Below are positions 7,057 to 14,441 of a stretch of DNA of 20,369 nt, piece by piece. Source of the stretch: Candidatus Caldarchaeum sp. (lineage in GTDB: Archaea; Thermoproteota; Nitrososphaeria_A; Caldarchaeales; Caldarchaeaceae); contig JANWZU010000022.1 in assembly GCA_025054795.1 (NCBI GenBank), positions 1 to 20,369 on the forward strand. The letters run 5' to 3'. Each line of letters starts with the position of its first letter. Position 1 is the stretch's first letter. A program made the position numbers and the translations under genes. The notes under the pieces are model-generated. The model did no database searches and was not told where the DNA came from. It saw nothing but the letters and a program-made list of their open reading frames with translations.

Positions 7057-7841
7057 GACGCTCTTCAGTCATAATGGCTAGGTTGCTTATTTTTGCTACC
7101 TTTCTTTCAGCATGGCAGCTGGCAGTTGAATCAAGGTTGGTCGAGGAAAGGTTCGTCCCCAAACCATCCGTTTTGATGGCAAACATTTTGGAAATACTAG
7201 CTGAAGGCAGGTACATCGATCAACTAACGATAACAATAACCAACTACGTAGTTGGGGTTGTGTTTGGAACTGTTGTCGGCGTTTCCCTAGCTCTTGCCCT
7301 GTATACAGTCAAATACGCTAAAAGTTTGTTGACCCCCTACATCCTCCTACTCAGCGTGGTTCCTAAAGTGATTTTCTTCCCAATTTTCGTCAAGCTTTTT
7401 GTCGTCGAAGAAGTGATCAAAATCGCTTTTATCGCCATACTTTATGTAGCCATTTTCGTCTATCTTGGTGTTGTTTCAAATTTGGACCTGCTGGACGTGA
7501 ATTACTTACGACTATTCCGTGTCTACACCCGAAGTCATTTGAAGATATTTAGAAAGCTCCTGCTGCCCACGGTCTTCTACTCTCTACTCGCAAACATCCG
7601 CCTAGCAGTTGTGTTCGCTCTCGTCGGAGCAATTTTCGCCGACATGATGTTAGCACCGGGCGTCGGCTACATTCTCCTGATACTAGCATACTCTTTCAGA
7701 ACTTCGGAGCTTTACGCTGTCATAGTTTTAATTGCTGCCACAGCTGTGGCGTTGAACCTGTTCATGAAATACTTAGAAGACTGGGCCTCAAAGCATCTAA
7801 GAACGGAACAGATCACTAGGATTAGTTTGTGGTTTAATTAA
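7053..7841 (+). CDS. ABC importer permease 2 (SsuC-like)
   Basis: This second permease of the same family is about 262 residues from the ATG at 7053. The start is supported by an AGGAGGT-type Shine-Dalgarno sequence (7038-7044) and an ATGA overlap with the first permease. A GTG at 7047 is the longer alternative. It has about six membrane helices, and the ATPase-docking loop reads DVNYLRLFRVYTRSHLKIFRKLLLP. It is followed by VFALVGAIFADMM, the typical segment in which other members have an E/D-rich GxxxE pattern. It pairs with permease 1. The last gene of the operon appears to be this one, since the next gene has its own promoter. Confidence 0.9.
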   Translation: MRRSSVIMARLLIFATFLSAWQLAVESRLVEERFVPKPSVLMANILEILAEGRYIDQLTITITNYVVGVVFGTVVGVSLALALYTVKYAKSLLTPYILLLSVVPKVIFFPIFVKLFVVEEVIKIAFIAILYVAIFVYLGVVSNLDLLDVNYLRLFRVYTRSHLKIFRKLLLPTVFYSLLANIRLAVVFALVGAIFADMMLAPGVGYILLILAYSFRTSELYAVIVLIAATAVALNLFMKYLEDWASKHLRTEQITRISLWFN

Positions 7842-7888
7842 CTATGACCGCTTAGATCCAGATAGTGGGTATACGTCGTGAGCTAAAA

Positions 7889-7896
7889 CATATATT
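7889..7896 (+). promoter_or_regulatory. TATA box for the cyclase-family gene
   Basis: CATATATT is centred about 26 bases before the ATG at 7918. No Shine-Dalgarno sequence lies in between, which predicts a leaderless message. Confidence 0.6.
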
Positions 7897-7917
7897 TCAT
7901 TTGTAAACAGATTTTTT

Positions 7918-8727
7918 ATGGAAGACTTTGCTCAGTTGTTATCTATGGTTTCTTCCTTAAAGCTGTACGACCTTGGGCAGCCCTATTTCGATAACATGCC
8001 AGTTCATCCGGAGGACCCACCGTTCATGATGACAATATACAAGTCTCACGAAGACACGTCTCACCTACTCTCGAATGTTGAACCTGGATTTTCATACTCT
8101 CTCGAGTTAGTTGTGAGCAGCATGCATTCAGGCACTCACATAGATGCTCTGTGCCACATGGCGCGGAACTACAGGTTTTTTAGGGATGTTTCTGTTAGTG
8201 AAATTTTCTCCCACAAGGGATTCAAGAAGTATGATTCCAGTGAGCTTCCGGTATTCGTGAAAAGGTGTGTGTTGATTGATGTAGCAAGTTTCTTGAAGAG
8301 AGACTGCCTTCCTCAAAAATATGAAATAACGGCTAACGACCTGCTTGAGACTGTCCAATGGGAGGGCATAACCTTGAGGAGAGGGGACGTGATTCTGATA
8401 AGAACGGGTTATGCGAAGCTGTTCACCTCCGACCATAAGGCATATCTTCATGATTACGCTGGAATAAGCTTGGAAGCTGCTGAATGGATAGTGAAAAAGG
8501 AGCCGTCGCTGGTTGGAATCGATAACCTAGCCCTCTCACCTCGCGATTCGTTGAAGATTCATCTCAAATTTATGGTGGATGCTGGAATATACGTCATCAA
8601 AAACATGAATCTGGAGACGATGGCGCAAGATAAGGTGTTTGAGAGCCTGTTCATCGCAATTCCCTTGAAGGTTATAGGAGCCACAGGGTCTCTTGTTAGG
8701 CCAATTGCGCTGGCTATGAACAGGTAA
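7918..8727 (+). CDS. Cyclase-family metal-dependent hydrolase (PF04199, kynurenine formamidase/isatin hydrolase-like)
   Basis: This 269-residue protein carries the metal-binding motif HSGTHIDALCH (His70, His74, Asp76, His80) that defines the cyclase family, Zn- or Mn-dependent hydrolases of amides and lactams. Other family features are YDLGQPYFDNMPVHPEDPP at the start, the WEGITLRRGDVILIRTGY segment and GIDNLALSP. Known members open isatin or N-formylkynurenine, and many are uncharacterised. The C-terminal part (MNLETM, FIAIPLKVIGATGSLVRPIA) is typical. It follows the ABC importer by 76 bases but has its own TATA box. It may hydrolyse an imported amide or a pathway intermediate of the heterocycle cluster to the right. 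The substrate is not predictable from sequence. Confidence 0.85.
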   Translation: MEDFAQLLSMVSSLKLYDLGQPYFDNMPVHPEDPPFMMTIYKSHEDTSHLLSNVEPGFSYSLELVVSSMHSGTHIDALCHMARNYRFFRDVSVSEIFSHKGFKKYDSSELPVFVKRCVLIDVASFLKRDCLPQKYEITANDLLETVQWEGITLRRGDVILIRTGYAKLFTSDHKAYLHDYAGISLEAAEWIVKKEPSLVGIDNLALSPRDSLKIHLKFMVDAGIYVIKNMNLETMAQDKVFESLFIAIPLKVIGATGSLVRPIALAMNR

Positions 8728-8807
8728 GGAATTTGATGCGGATACATTTTTCGAGGCTGTCGCTTAGATGCGAAGCCGCTGGCTTTCTGCGTAAATAAAT
8801 TGGGAGT

Positions 8808-9066
8808 ATGCCCGTGGATGGGGAGGCTGAGTTGGCGGCTGCAAGAGATGTGAAAAAGGCTGTGGTTCGTTTACTAGCTCGGAGAATTTTGGGCTGCTTT
8901 TAACGGTTACGAGCCCGGTTTGCGGCAGGGTTGTTATCTTGCAGTGGTAGGTGTTGCCTGCGGTGAGCCGGTCGGCGGGGTGGCCATAGGCAGGAGACAG
9001 GAGGTGTGTGGTTTCATGCAGGTTTTTGAGAATGGGGGCAAATTAGGATTAAAATACTTCCTATGA
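8808..9066 (+). pseudogene. Possible decayed small gene (weakly GNAT-like) in a 346-base gap
   Basis: The gap 8728-9073 has no intact gene. It does contain two plus-strand pieces that could join by one frameshift near 8880-8890. The first runs from ATG 8808 (MPVDGEAELAAARDVKKA, then VVRLLAR) to a TAA near 8900. The second is an open frame at 8878-9066 without a good start, reading GEFWAAFNGYEPG, CYLAVVGVACGEPVGG and then VFENGGKLGLKYFL before TGA. An N-terminal helix followed by LAVV...GEPVGGVAI is reminiscent of acetyltransferase (GNAT) beta strands. The match is weak and the whole stretch may be non-coding. The promoter of the aldehyde dehydrogenase lies at its right end. Confidence 0.2.
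9049..9057 (+). promoter_or_regulatory. TATA-like box for the aldehyde dehydrogenase gene
   Basis: TTAAAATAC is centred near 9053. That is 21 bases before the ATG at 9074 and 27 before a second in-frame ATG at 9080, so the spacing favours a leaderless start at 9080. Confidence 0.4.
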
Positions 9067-9073
9067 GCCGTGA

Positions 9074-10522
9074 ATGCAGATGTCCGTTCTGGCCAACTTC
9101 GTCGAAAACACTTTCGTTCAGTCAAGGTCTGCTGAGACTCTTCCCGTTAAGAACCCGGCCTTCGACACGGTCATTACCAGCATCCCCATCAGCCTCGACG
9201 AAGAGGTTGAAAGAGCTGTTGAGTCGGGAGTCAGGGCTTTCGAAGCCTTCAGGAACTCAACGCCGTCGGAAAGAGTCGGCTATTTGATGAAGATAAGGGC
9301 TTTGATGGAGCGGGACACCGACCTTTTGGCGAGAGTGTTGGTGGACAACCATGGCAGAACATACGCCGAGGGGGTTGCAGAAGTCAGACGAAGTCTGGAA
9401 AACGTTGAGGCAGCAGCAGCAATAGCCTACACGCTTGCGAAAGGCGAGAACATGATAAACATCTCACCCGGCATAGACCAAGAGCTCATCAGAGAGCCTC
9501 TGGGATGTTTCGCAGTAATAACCCCCTTCAACATCCCCCTCCACGCTTGGTCATCATACGTTCCATACGCCATCGCACTAGGCTGCACAGTAGTGATGAA
9601 ACCCAGCGAGATAACTCCGGTTGTGGCCAACGAGGTTGCCCGCATAGTTAAGGAGGCAGGCCTCCCGGCCGGAGTTATGTCGGTCGTACACGGAGATGGA
9701 CGGGTTGCGGAGAAGCTGGTAAAGCATCCGGACATTCAAGGCGTTGGGTTCATAGGCTCGACGAAAACGGGCAAGCATCTTTATGAGATGACGGTCCGTG
9801 AGGGTAAACGAGCCTCGATAAACGCCGGGGCCAAGAATCACATCGTCGTCATGCCCGATGCCGACATGGAGAAATCCGCTGATGCAGCCGCTTCGTCTTT
9901 CTACGGCATGTCGGGCCAGAGATGTTTGGCAGGCTCAAATTTAGTTGTGGTTGAGGGCGCCGAGAAGGTTGTTGAGCTGGTTGCAGCGAAGTCTAGGCTG
10001 AGGCTCGGGTACGGCATGGACAGGGAGACCGAGATGGGTCCGATGGCTTCAAGGCAGGGTCTTGAAAAAGTTCTCAAGTACATCGAGCTCGGGGAGAAAA
10101 TCGGCAAGCCGTTGGTCAACGGCAGACACAACAAACCCAACAAGCCCTTGAACGGATACTTCATCGGCCCAACGCTATTCACCGACATACCGCCAGACTC
10201 GCCTCCAGCAAAAGAGGAAATCTTCGGCCCCGTCGCATCAGTTCTCAAGGCAAAGAACTTGGACGACGCAATCGAACTAATCAACAAGAACACTCCATAC
10301 GGGAACGCTGCGGCAATCTTTACCTCAAACCCAAAGACAGCTCGAGAGTTCGTGCTGAACGTCAACATAGGGAACGTCGGGGTCAACATCGGCGTTCCGC
10401 AGCCCATGGCCTACTTCCCTCTCGGCGGGAGAAAACAATCGTTCTTCGGCGTAGCTCACAGCAGAGTAGACACCCTAAGGTTCTTTACAGACCACAAAAT
10501 CGTCACGACGAGGTGGTGGTGA
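9074..10522 (+). CDS. mmsA: CoA-acylating aldehyde dehydrogenase, methylmalonate-semialdehyde type
   Basis: This 482-residue ALDH-superfamily enzyme has the nucleophile Cys284 in SGQRCLA. The usual catalytic-base motif (ELGGK) is replaced by NAGAKNH, the mark of methylmalonate/malonate-semialdehyde dehydrogenases (MmsA/IolA), which oxidise, decarboxylate and transfer to CoA. The two Arg residues that hold the substrate carboxylate in IolA (Arg107, Arg283) have equivalents here: Arg106 (EVRRSLENVE) and Arg283 (before Cys284). The C-terminus FFGVAHSRVDTLRFFTDHK is also family-like. Known members turn methylmalonate semialdehyde into propionyl-CoA plus CO2. The next gene starts 14 bases downstream. 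The context with an enamidase suggests that the substrate may be 2-formylglutarate. The start may be ATG 9080 rather than 9074. Confidence 0.88.
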   Translation: MQMSVLANFVENTFVQSRSAETLPVKNPAFDTVITSIPISLDEEVERAVESGVRAFEAFRNSTPSERVGYLMKIRALMERDTDLLARVLVDNHGRTYAEGVAEVRRSLENVEAAAAIAYTLAKGENMINISPGIDQELIREPLGCFAVITPFNIPLHAWSSYVPYAIALGCTVVMKPSEITPVVANEVARIVKEAGLPAGVMSVVHGDGRVAEKLVKHPDIQGVGFIGSTKTGKHLYEMTVREGKRASINAGAKNHIVVMPDADMEKSADAAASSFYGMSGQRCLAGSNLVVVEGAEKVVELVAAKSRLRLGYGMDRETEMGPMASRQGLEKVLKYIELGEKIGKPLVNGRHNKPNKPLNGYFIGPTLFTDIPPDSPPAKEEIFGPVASVLKAKNLDDAIELINKNTPYGNAAAIFTSNPKTAREFVLNVNIGNVGVNIGVPQPMAYFPLGGRKQSFFGVAHSRVDTLRFFTDHKIVTTRWW

Positions 10523-10536
10523 GCTGGAGGCAGCTC

Positions 10537-11129
10537 ATGGTGTCGTAATCCGCAAAGTCGCCTTATTTGTCGATGAGACGTACGTAGAGAACGGCCGTAT
10601 ACTCGGTAAACCTGTTAGGAAAAGCGCTGCAGCCGCCGTCATAAAAAACCCCTTCGCAGGCAGGTATGTAGACGACCTGCAGATTCTAGTCGATGCGGGC
10701 GATTTCTTAGGAGGTTTCTTAGGTAGGAAGGCTAGGGAGGCTCTTGGGATAGCGCCTGCAGCGGTCGAAAGCTATGGGAAAGCCGCTGTGGTAGGGTTGG
10801 CTGGAGAGCTTGAACACGGACACGCAATCCTCCACCCCAAGTTCGGAAGAGGGCTGAGAGAGGAGTGCGGCGGGCAGGATGTCTGCAAAGCAATCATACC
10901 GTCGGCTGCGAAGGTAGGAGGATTGGGAACAGCGATAGACGTTCCTCTACACTACAAACGTGCTGCGTTTGTCAGAAGCCACTACGACTCGTTTGAAGTC
11001 GGTGTTCCTGACGCTCCTCTGCAAGATGAAATAGTTGTGATAGCTGCTTTGACGGATTCGGGCAGGCCTCTGCCCCGGATAGGAGGTCTGAAGAAGGAAG
11101 AGGTTAAGGGAGAAGACGGCCTCCGCTAG
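10537..11129 (+). CDS. 'Amino acid synthesis' family protein (PF06684/DUF1185), start frameshifted
   Basis: The body (frame running 10479-11129) matches the PF06684 family along its whole length: IRKVALFVDETYVENG, KNPFAGRYVDDL, GELEHGHAILHPKFG, GGLGTAIDVPLHYK, RSHYDSFEV and PRIGGL. The expected length is about 195 residues. This frame has no ATG, GTG or TTG before the conserved region. The only good start is ATG 10537, seven bases after GGAGG (10526-10530), and it is one base out of frame: it reads three codons and then hits TAA at 10546. One missing base between 10537 and 10544 would give MV-x-VIRKVALF. The function of the family is unknown despite its name. It pairs with the aldehyde dehydrogenase 14 bases upstream. 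Its stop overlaps the convergent permease gene by four bases. Starting at GTG 10788 would remove the conserved N-terminal half. Confidence 0.8.
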
Positions 11130-12085
11130 AAAAACCACGGCAGAAATCTTCTTTTGACGAAGTCAACTATTCCGTTTCGGAAGAAGGCAAGCAGAAGTAT
11201 AAGGATCAAACCATACAGAAGCTGTGTTAAAGGCCCTAGGAATTTCAGCGCCTCGTTGATTACCGTGATTATGGCTGAGCCGATGTAGGGCCCGAGAAGC
11301 GATGCCCTGCCCCCGAGTATAACGATTATCTGGGCCGGGAGGTCGACTGTGGCGAAGGCGAAGTAGGACGGTGCGATGAGCTGCGAGAACAAGCCGTACT
11401 GCGCGCCGGAGAAGCCCAGCAAGGCCGAAGCAAGGAGAGCAGTCATACTCTTAACTCTCGAGACGTCAACACCCACTAGCTCGGCGCTGACTTCATCATC
11501 CATGATGCATCGGTATGCATAGCCTGTTTTTGTGTGGAAAATTAGGTAATAGGACAAAGCTGTGGCGGCCAGCAGAACTGCTGCAGCAAGATAGTAGAAC
11601 CGCAGGTTGTACGGCAGGATGTCCAGAGGCCCGAGGCTGAAGCCTCTTATTCTGAAGCCAGTCTCTCCTCCGGTGATGTTGGCTAAGCCGACTACTGTGT
11701 TGTTGAAGACAAGAGTGATGGCAAGTGTGAAGATGCCTGTGAAGATTACCACTAGCTTACGCCTTATCGACAGAACGCTAACCGCCCAGCCTACCAACGC
11801 AGTGGCGGCAGTGGAAACGACCACAGCCTCAACAGGCCCCATCAACCCATCACGCAACGATATACCGGTGATGTATGCGCCTATGCCTGCGAAGGAACCG
11901 ACGCACAGGAAAAGCTGGCGAGTGAATCCGAACAGAAAGTTGAATCCATAGGCGAAGATTGTGAAGAAAATCATCTGCGCCAGTATGAAGACGATGTAGG
12001 GGGTGTCGAGGAAGAAAAGGGGGAGAACCGAGTATATGGCTATCAGAGCTAAAAGTGTTGTGAACCTAGCTCTAGTTTCGTTCAC
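11126..12085 (-). CDS. livM: Branched-chain-type ABC importer permease (LivM-like)
   Basis: This 319-residue polytopic permease of the BPD_transp_2 family has about eight to ten helices. Family marks include FGFTRQLFLCVGSFAGIGAY near the N-terminus, an ATPase-docking loop around FHTKTGYAYRCIMDDEVSAELVGV, and VILGGRASLLGPYIGSAI near the C-terminus (the usual GGxGSxxGP pattern, with R-A for G/S). The start is GTG at 12085, overlapping the LivH stop as GTGA. It is the last gene of the long minus-strand row, and it ends four bases inside the convergent PF06684 gene. With LivH it forms the membrane channel. In this family substrates range from leucine to aromatic acids and amides, and the neighbouring enzymes point to an N-heterocycle. 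Confidence 0.93.
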   Translation of the reverse strand: MNETRARFTTLLALIAIYSVLPLFFLDTPYIVFILAQMIFFTIFAYGFNFLFGFTRQLFLCVGSFAGIGAYITGISLRDGLMGPVEAVVVSTAATALVGWAVSVLSIRRKLVVIFTGIFTLAITLVFNNTVVGLANITGGETGFRIRGFSLGPLDILPYNLRFYYLAAAVLLAATALSYYLIFHTKTGYAYRCIMDDEVSAELVGVDVSRVKSMTALLASALLGFSGAQYGLFSQLIAPSYFAFATVDLPAQIIVILGGRASLLGPYIGSAIITVINEALKFLGPLTQLLYGLILILLLAFFRNGIVDFVKRRFLPWFF

Positions 12086-12963
12086 AGTCTTTCACCTACT
12101 ATTCCGTAGGGTCTTATGAGAAGCAGGGCCATGATGATTATCAGTAAAGCGACGTAGGCCAAGTAAGTGCCTATGAAGACCACTAGAAAGGTGTAGACGA
12201 CGCCGATCACAAGCCCCGCCATTATCGTACCGTAGACGCTTCTTATTCCGCCGACTACGCAGACGAGAAGGCCTAGAATTGTGAACTCTATACCACCCTC
12301 AGGCGCAACTGTGGCCACGACGCTTCTGATGATGCCTGCTAGGCTGACAAGCAACGCACCCAGCAAAAAGACAAAAAGCCTGTACCGTTTGACGCTGACG
12401 CCGACGATGAGTGCTCCAGTCTCGTTTTGAGTCAGGGAGCGTATCGCCATCCCGCTCCACGTTTTCCTGAGAAAAATATACACAGCAGCTAGAATCGCTG
12501 CGGAGACAATCCCAGCAACCACCTGCGCAGTCCTAAGCGTCAACCCCATGATGCTGATAGAGGGAGCCGGTATGTTGACCGTGAGAAAGGCCAGCGGGAA
12601 AGTAACGATTAAGGCGCTGTGGAGGAAAATCGAGAAGGCAAGGGTCAGGTATAGGCCGAGTAGAGTTCTTTCCTCACCCTCCAGCCTGTAGACTGGTTGA
12701 AGGAGGATTTTTTCGAGGAAAACCGCCGCCCCCATCGTCATCACTATGCCTACCGCTAGGGCTGCTGGAAGAGGAAGGCCAAGAAATTGGATGAGAACGG
12801 CTGAGGTCGCTGTGCAGATAACCAACAGCTCTCCGTGTGCGAGGTTGAGCACGCCAGCCAACCCGTAGATCAACGTTAAGCCTGCGGCGATAAGTGATAG
12901 AATGAGGCCGAAAACAACTCCGTCGACGAGGAAAAGCAGAAAACTTGTTTCCATTTCAGACAC
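12082..12963 (-). CDS. livH: Branched-chain-type ABC importer permease (LivH-like)
   Basis: This is a 293-residue permease. The N-terminus has GLILSLIAAGLTLIYGLAGVLNLAHGE, a signature of LivH proteins. The docking loop is IRSLTQNETGALIVGVSVKRYR, and VVGGIRSVYGTIMAGLVIG is the C-terminal GGxGSxxG equivalent. There are about eight hydrophobic helices. The GTG at 12963 overlaps the end of the LivF gene by eight bases, and an ATG three codons further in (12954) is an alternative start. It heterodimerises with LivM. Confidence 0.93.
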   Translation of the reverse strand: MSEMETSFLLFLVDGVVFGLILSLIAAGLTLIYGLAGVLNLAHGELLVICTATSAVLIQFLGLPLPAALAVGIVMTMGAAVFLEKILLQPVYRLEGEERTLLGLYLTLAFSIFLHSALIVTFPLAFLTVNIPAPSISIMGLTLRTAQVVAGIVSAAILAAVYIFLRKTWSGMAIRSLTQNETGALIVGVSVKRYRLFVFLLGALLVSLAGIIRSVVATVAPEGGIEFTILGLLVCVVGGIRSVYGTIMAGLVIGVVYTFLVVFIGTYLAYVALLIIIMALLLIRPYGIVGERL

Positions 12964-13675
12964 CTAAGTATTTTTTGACAAAAGCCTGTGTGGCTATCCC
13001 CTGTCTGATGTCGCCTTCGTAGACTACGTGGCCGTTTGAAAGTATGTATCCCCTGTCGCTTAGCTCCGCCGCCTGTCCAATTCGTTGCTCGACTAGCAGT
13101 ATGGATAGTTCTGTCTTGGTCTCCATGAGTCTGCGTAGGCCCGTGAATATGTTTTTGACCATTAGTGGTGCGAGTCCCGTGGAAGGTTCGTCGAGCAGTA
13201 GAAGCCGTGCGTCTGTCATCAAGGCTCTGCCGATGGCCAGCATCTGTTGCTCTCCGCCGCTCATCGTGCCGGCTCGCTGCGATTCTCTTTCTCGGAGTTT
13301 AGGGAAGATGCTGTAAACAAGCTCAAGGTTTTCGTCGAGCTTCTTCCTAGCACCTTTGTTGAACGCTCCCAGCTGAAGGTTTTCTTTGACGGTCATGGAT
13401 GGGAAAAGCTCTTTCTCGGCTAGGGCGAGAGCCACGCCTTCGCCAACAACCTTTTCCGGCGGCAGTCCGTCTATTCTATTGCCGTTCATAGTTATTCTTC
13501 CTTTCTTTGGCTTGATGAGGCCGGCGATTGTTTTCAAAAGCGTTGTTTTACCAGCGCCGTTGGGCCCGAGAACCGCAACCACTTCGCCTCTGTCGACCGA
13601 GATGGAGACGTCCCAGAGTATCTGGATGTCCCCGTATCCAGAGTCGACGTTATCCACTTTCAGAAGAGTGGACAA
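12956..13675 (-). CDS. livF: Branched-chain-type ABC importer ATPase (LivF-like)
   Basis: This ATPase has Walker A GPNGAGKTT, signature MSGGEQQ, Walker B LLLLDEPSTGLAP and the switch region LLVEQR, all typical of LivF. I chose the TTG at 13675 (M-STLLKVDNVDSGYGD). It places the family's usual first strand at the N-terminus and follows GGGTGA (13681-13686) by five bases. TTG 13702 or GTG 13684 would add nine or three residues that overlap the LivG gene. Even so, this start overlaps the LivG 3' end by 26 bases. It works as a heterodimer with LivG. Confidence 0.9.
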   Translation of the reverse strand: MSTLLKVDNVDSGYGDIQILWDVSISVDRGEVVAVLGPNGAGKTTLLKTIAGLIKPKKGRITMNGNRIDGLPPEKVVGEGVALALAEKELFPSMTVKENLQLGAFNKGARKKLDENLELVYSIFPKLRERESQRAGTMSGGEQQMLAIGRALMTDARLLLLDEPSTGLAPLMVKNIFTGLRRLMETKTELSILLVEQRIGQAAELSDRGYILSNGHVVYEGDIRQGIATQAFVKKYLGV

Positions 13676-14411
13676 CTCTCTCACCCAGATACGCTTCCAC
13701 AACCGCTTGGTCTTCTATGACTTCCTGCGGCCTGCCCTCAGCTATTTTAGCTCCTTGGTTGAGGACTGAAACTCTGTCAGCTAGGGATGCGACGGCGCTG
13801 ATGACGTGTTCAACCCAGATGATTGTCAAACCGTATTCTTTTCTGAGAGATTTAAACAGGTTTATGGCTTCCTCTATCTCCGCCGGGTTTAGACCACTCA
13901 TGTATTCGTCTACCATCAAAACTTTGGGCTTGGATGCGAGGGCGCGGGCAAGCTCCACCTTTTTCCTCTCCTGAAGGTTGAGAACACCTGCTTTGACGCT
14001 CGCTTTTGAAAGCAGACCCACTTTCTCCAGAAGGCTTGTAGCATGGTTCATCAGCTCCTGCCGAGACATACTCTCTCCAAACAAGCCTCCTGCGAACACG
14101 TTGTCCCAAACCGTCAACTCCTTAAACGGCCTCGGTATCTGCAGGGTTCTGCCGACGCCGAGTTTGAAAATTCTGTGAGGCGGTTTCCCCGTTATATCTA
14201 CACCGTCGAGGAAAACCTTACCCGAAGAGGGTCTGTATACGCCGTTTATCACGTTGAACAGTGTTGTTTTTCCCGCACCGTTTGGGCCTATGACTGCCCT
14301 TATTTCACCCTGCTCCACATCCATGGTAACGTTCTTTAAAGCGGGCAAACCTCCGAAATACTTCGTCACTTCAACGCACTTGACTAACACGCCCAACCCG
14401 GTTCCCACCAA
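13650..14411 (-). CDS. livG: Branched-chain-type ABC importer ATPase (LivG-like)
   Basis: This is an ATPase of about 250 residues with Walker A GPNGAGKTT (42-50) and a LivG-type inserted region (LGVGRTLQIPRPFKELTVWDN). The signature segment reads LNLQERKKVELARAL instead of LSGGQ, and Walker B reads VLMVDEYMSGLNP. The LTLxERxR / DE-x-MxGL variant is, to my knowledge, a recurrent LivG subgroup, so I take it as functional. The start is unclear: TTG 14411, GTG 14408 or GTG 14390 are in frame, and the last best fits the family N-terminus (MLVKCVEVTKYFGG). It lies 30 bases after the binding-protein gene. Confidence 0.9.
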   Translation of the reverse strand: MVGTGLGVLVKCVEVTKYFGGLPALKNVTMDVEQGEIRAVIGPNGAGKTTLFNVINGVYRPSSGKVFLDGVDITGKPPHRIFKLGVGRTLQIPRPFKELTVWDNVFAGGLFGESMSRQELMNHATSLLEKVGLLSKASVKAGVLNLQERKKVELARALASKPKVLMVDEYMSGLNPAEIEEAINLFKSLRKEYGLTIIWVEHVISAVASLADRVSVLNQGAKIAEGRPQEVIEDQAVVEAYLGERVVHSSESG

Positions 14412-14441
14412 ACTCTTAAAATAAAGGGGATAAAAAGATGT

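Noticed and set aside
9901..10407. 168-codon minus-strand frame opposite the aldehyde dehydrogenase
   Set aside because: It is antisense to the catalytic-Cys half of the enzyme and carries no recognisable domain.
10788..11129. GTG at 10788 as the start of the PF06684 gene
   Set aside because: The same frame continues upstream with conserved family sequence back to about 10545, so this start would drop the N-terminal half.
13528..13974. 148-codon plus-strand frame across the two Liv ATPase genes
   Set aside because: It spans the overlap of two well-supported ATPase genes and has low-complexity, Arg/Ser-rich composition typical of antisense frames.
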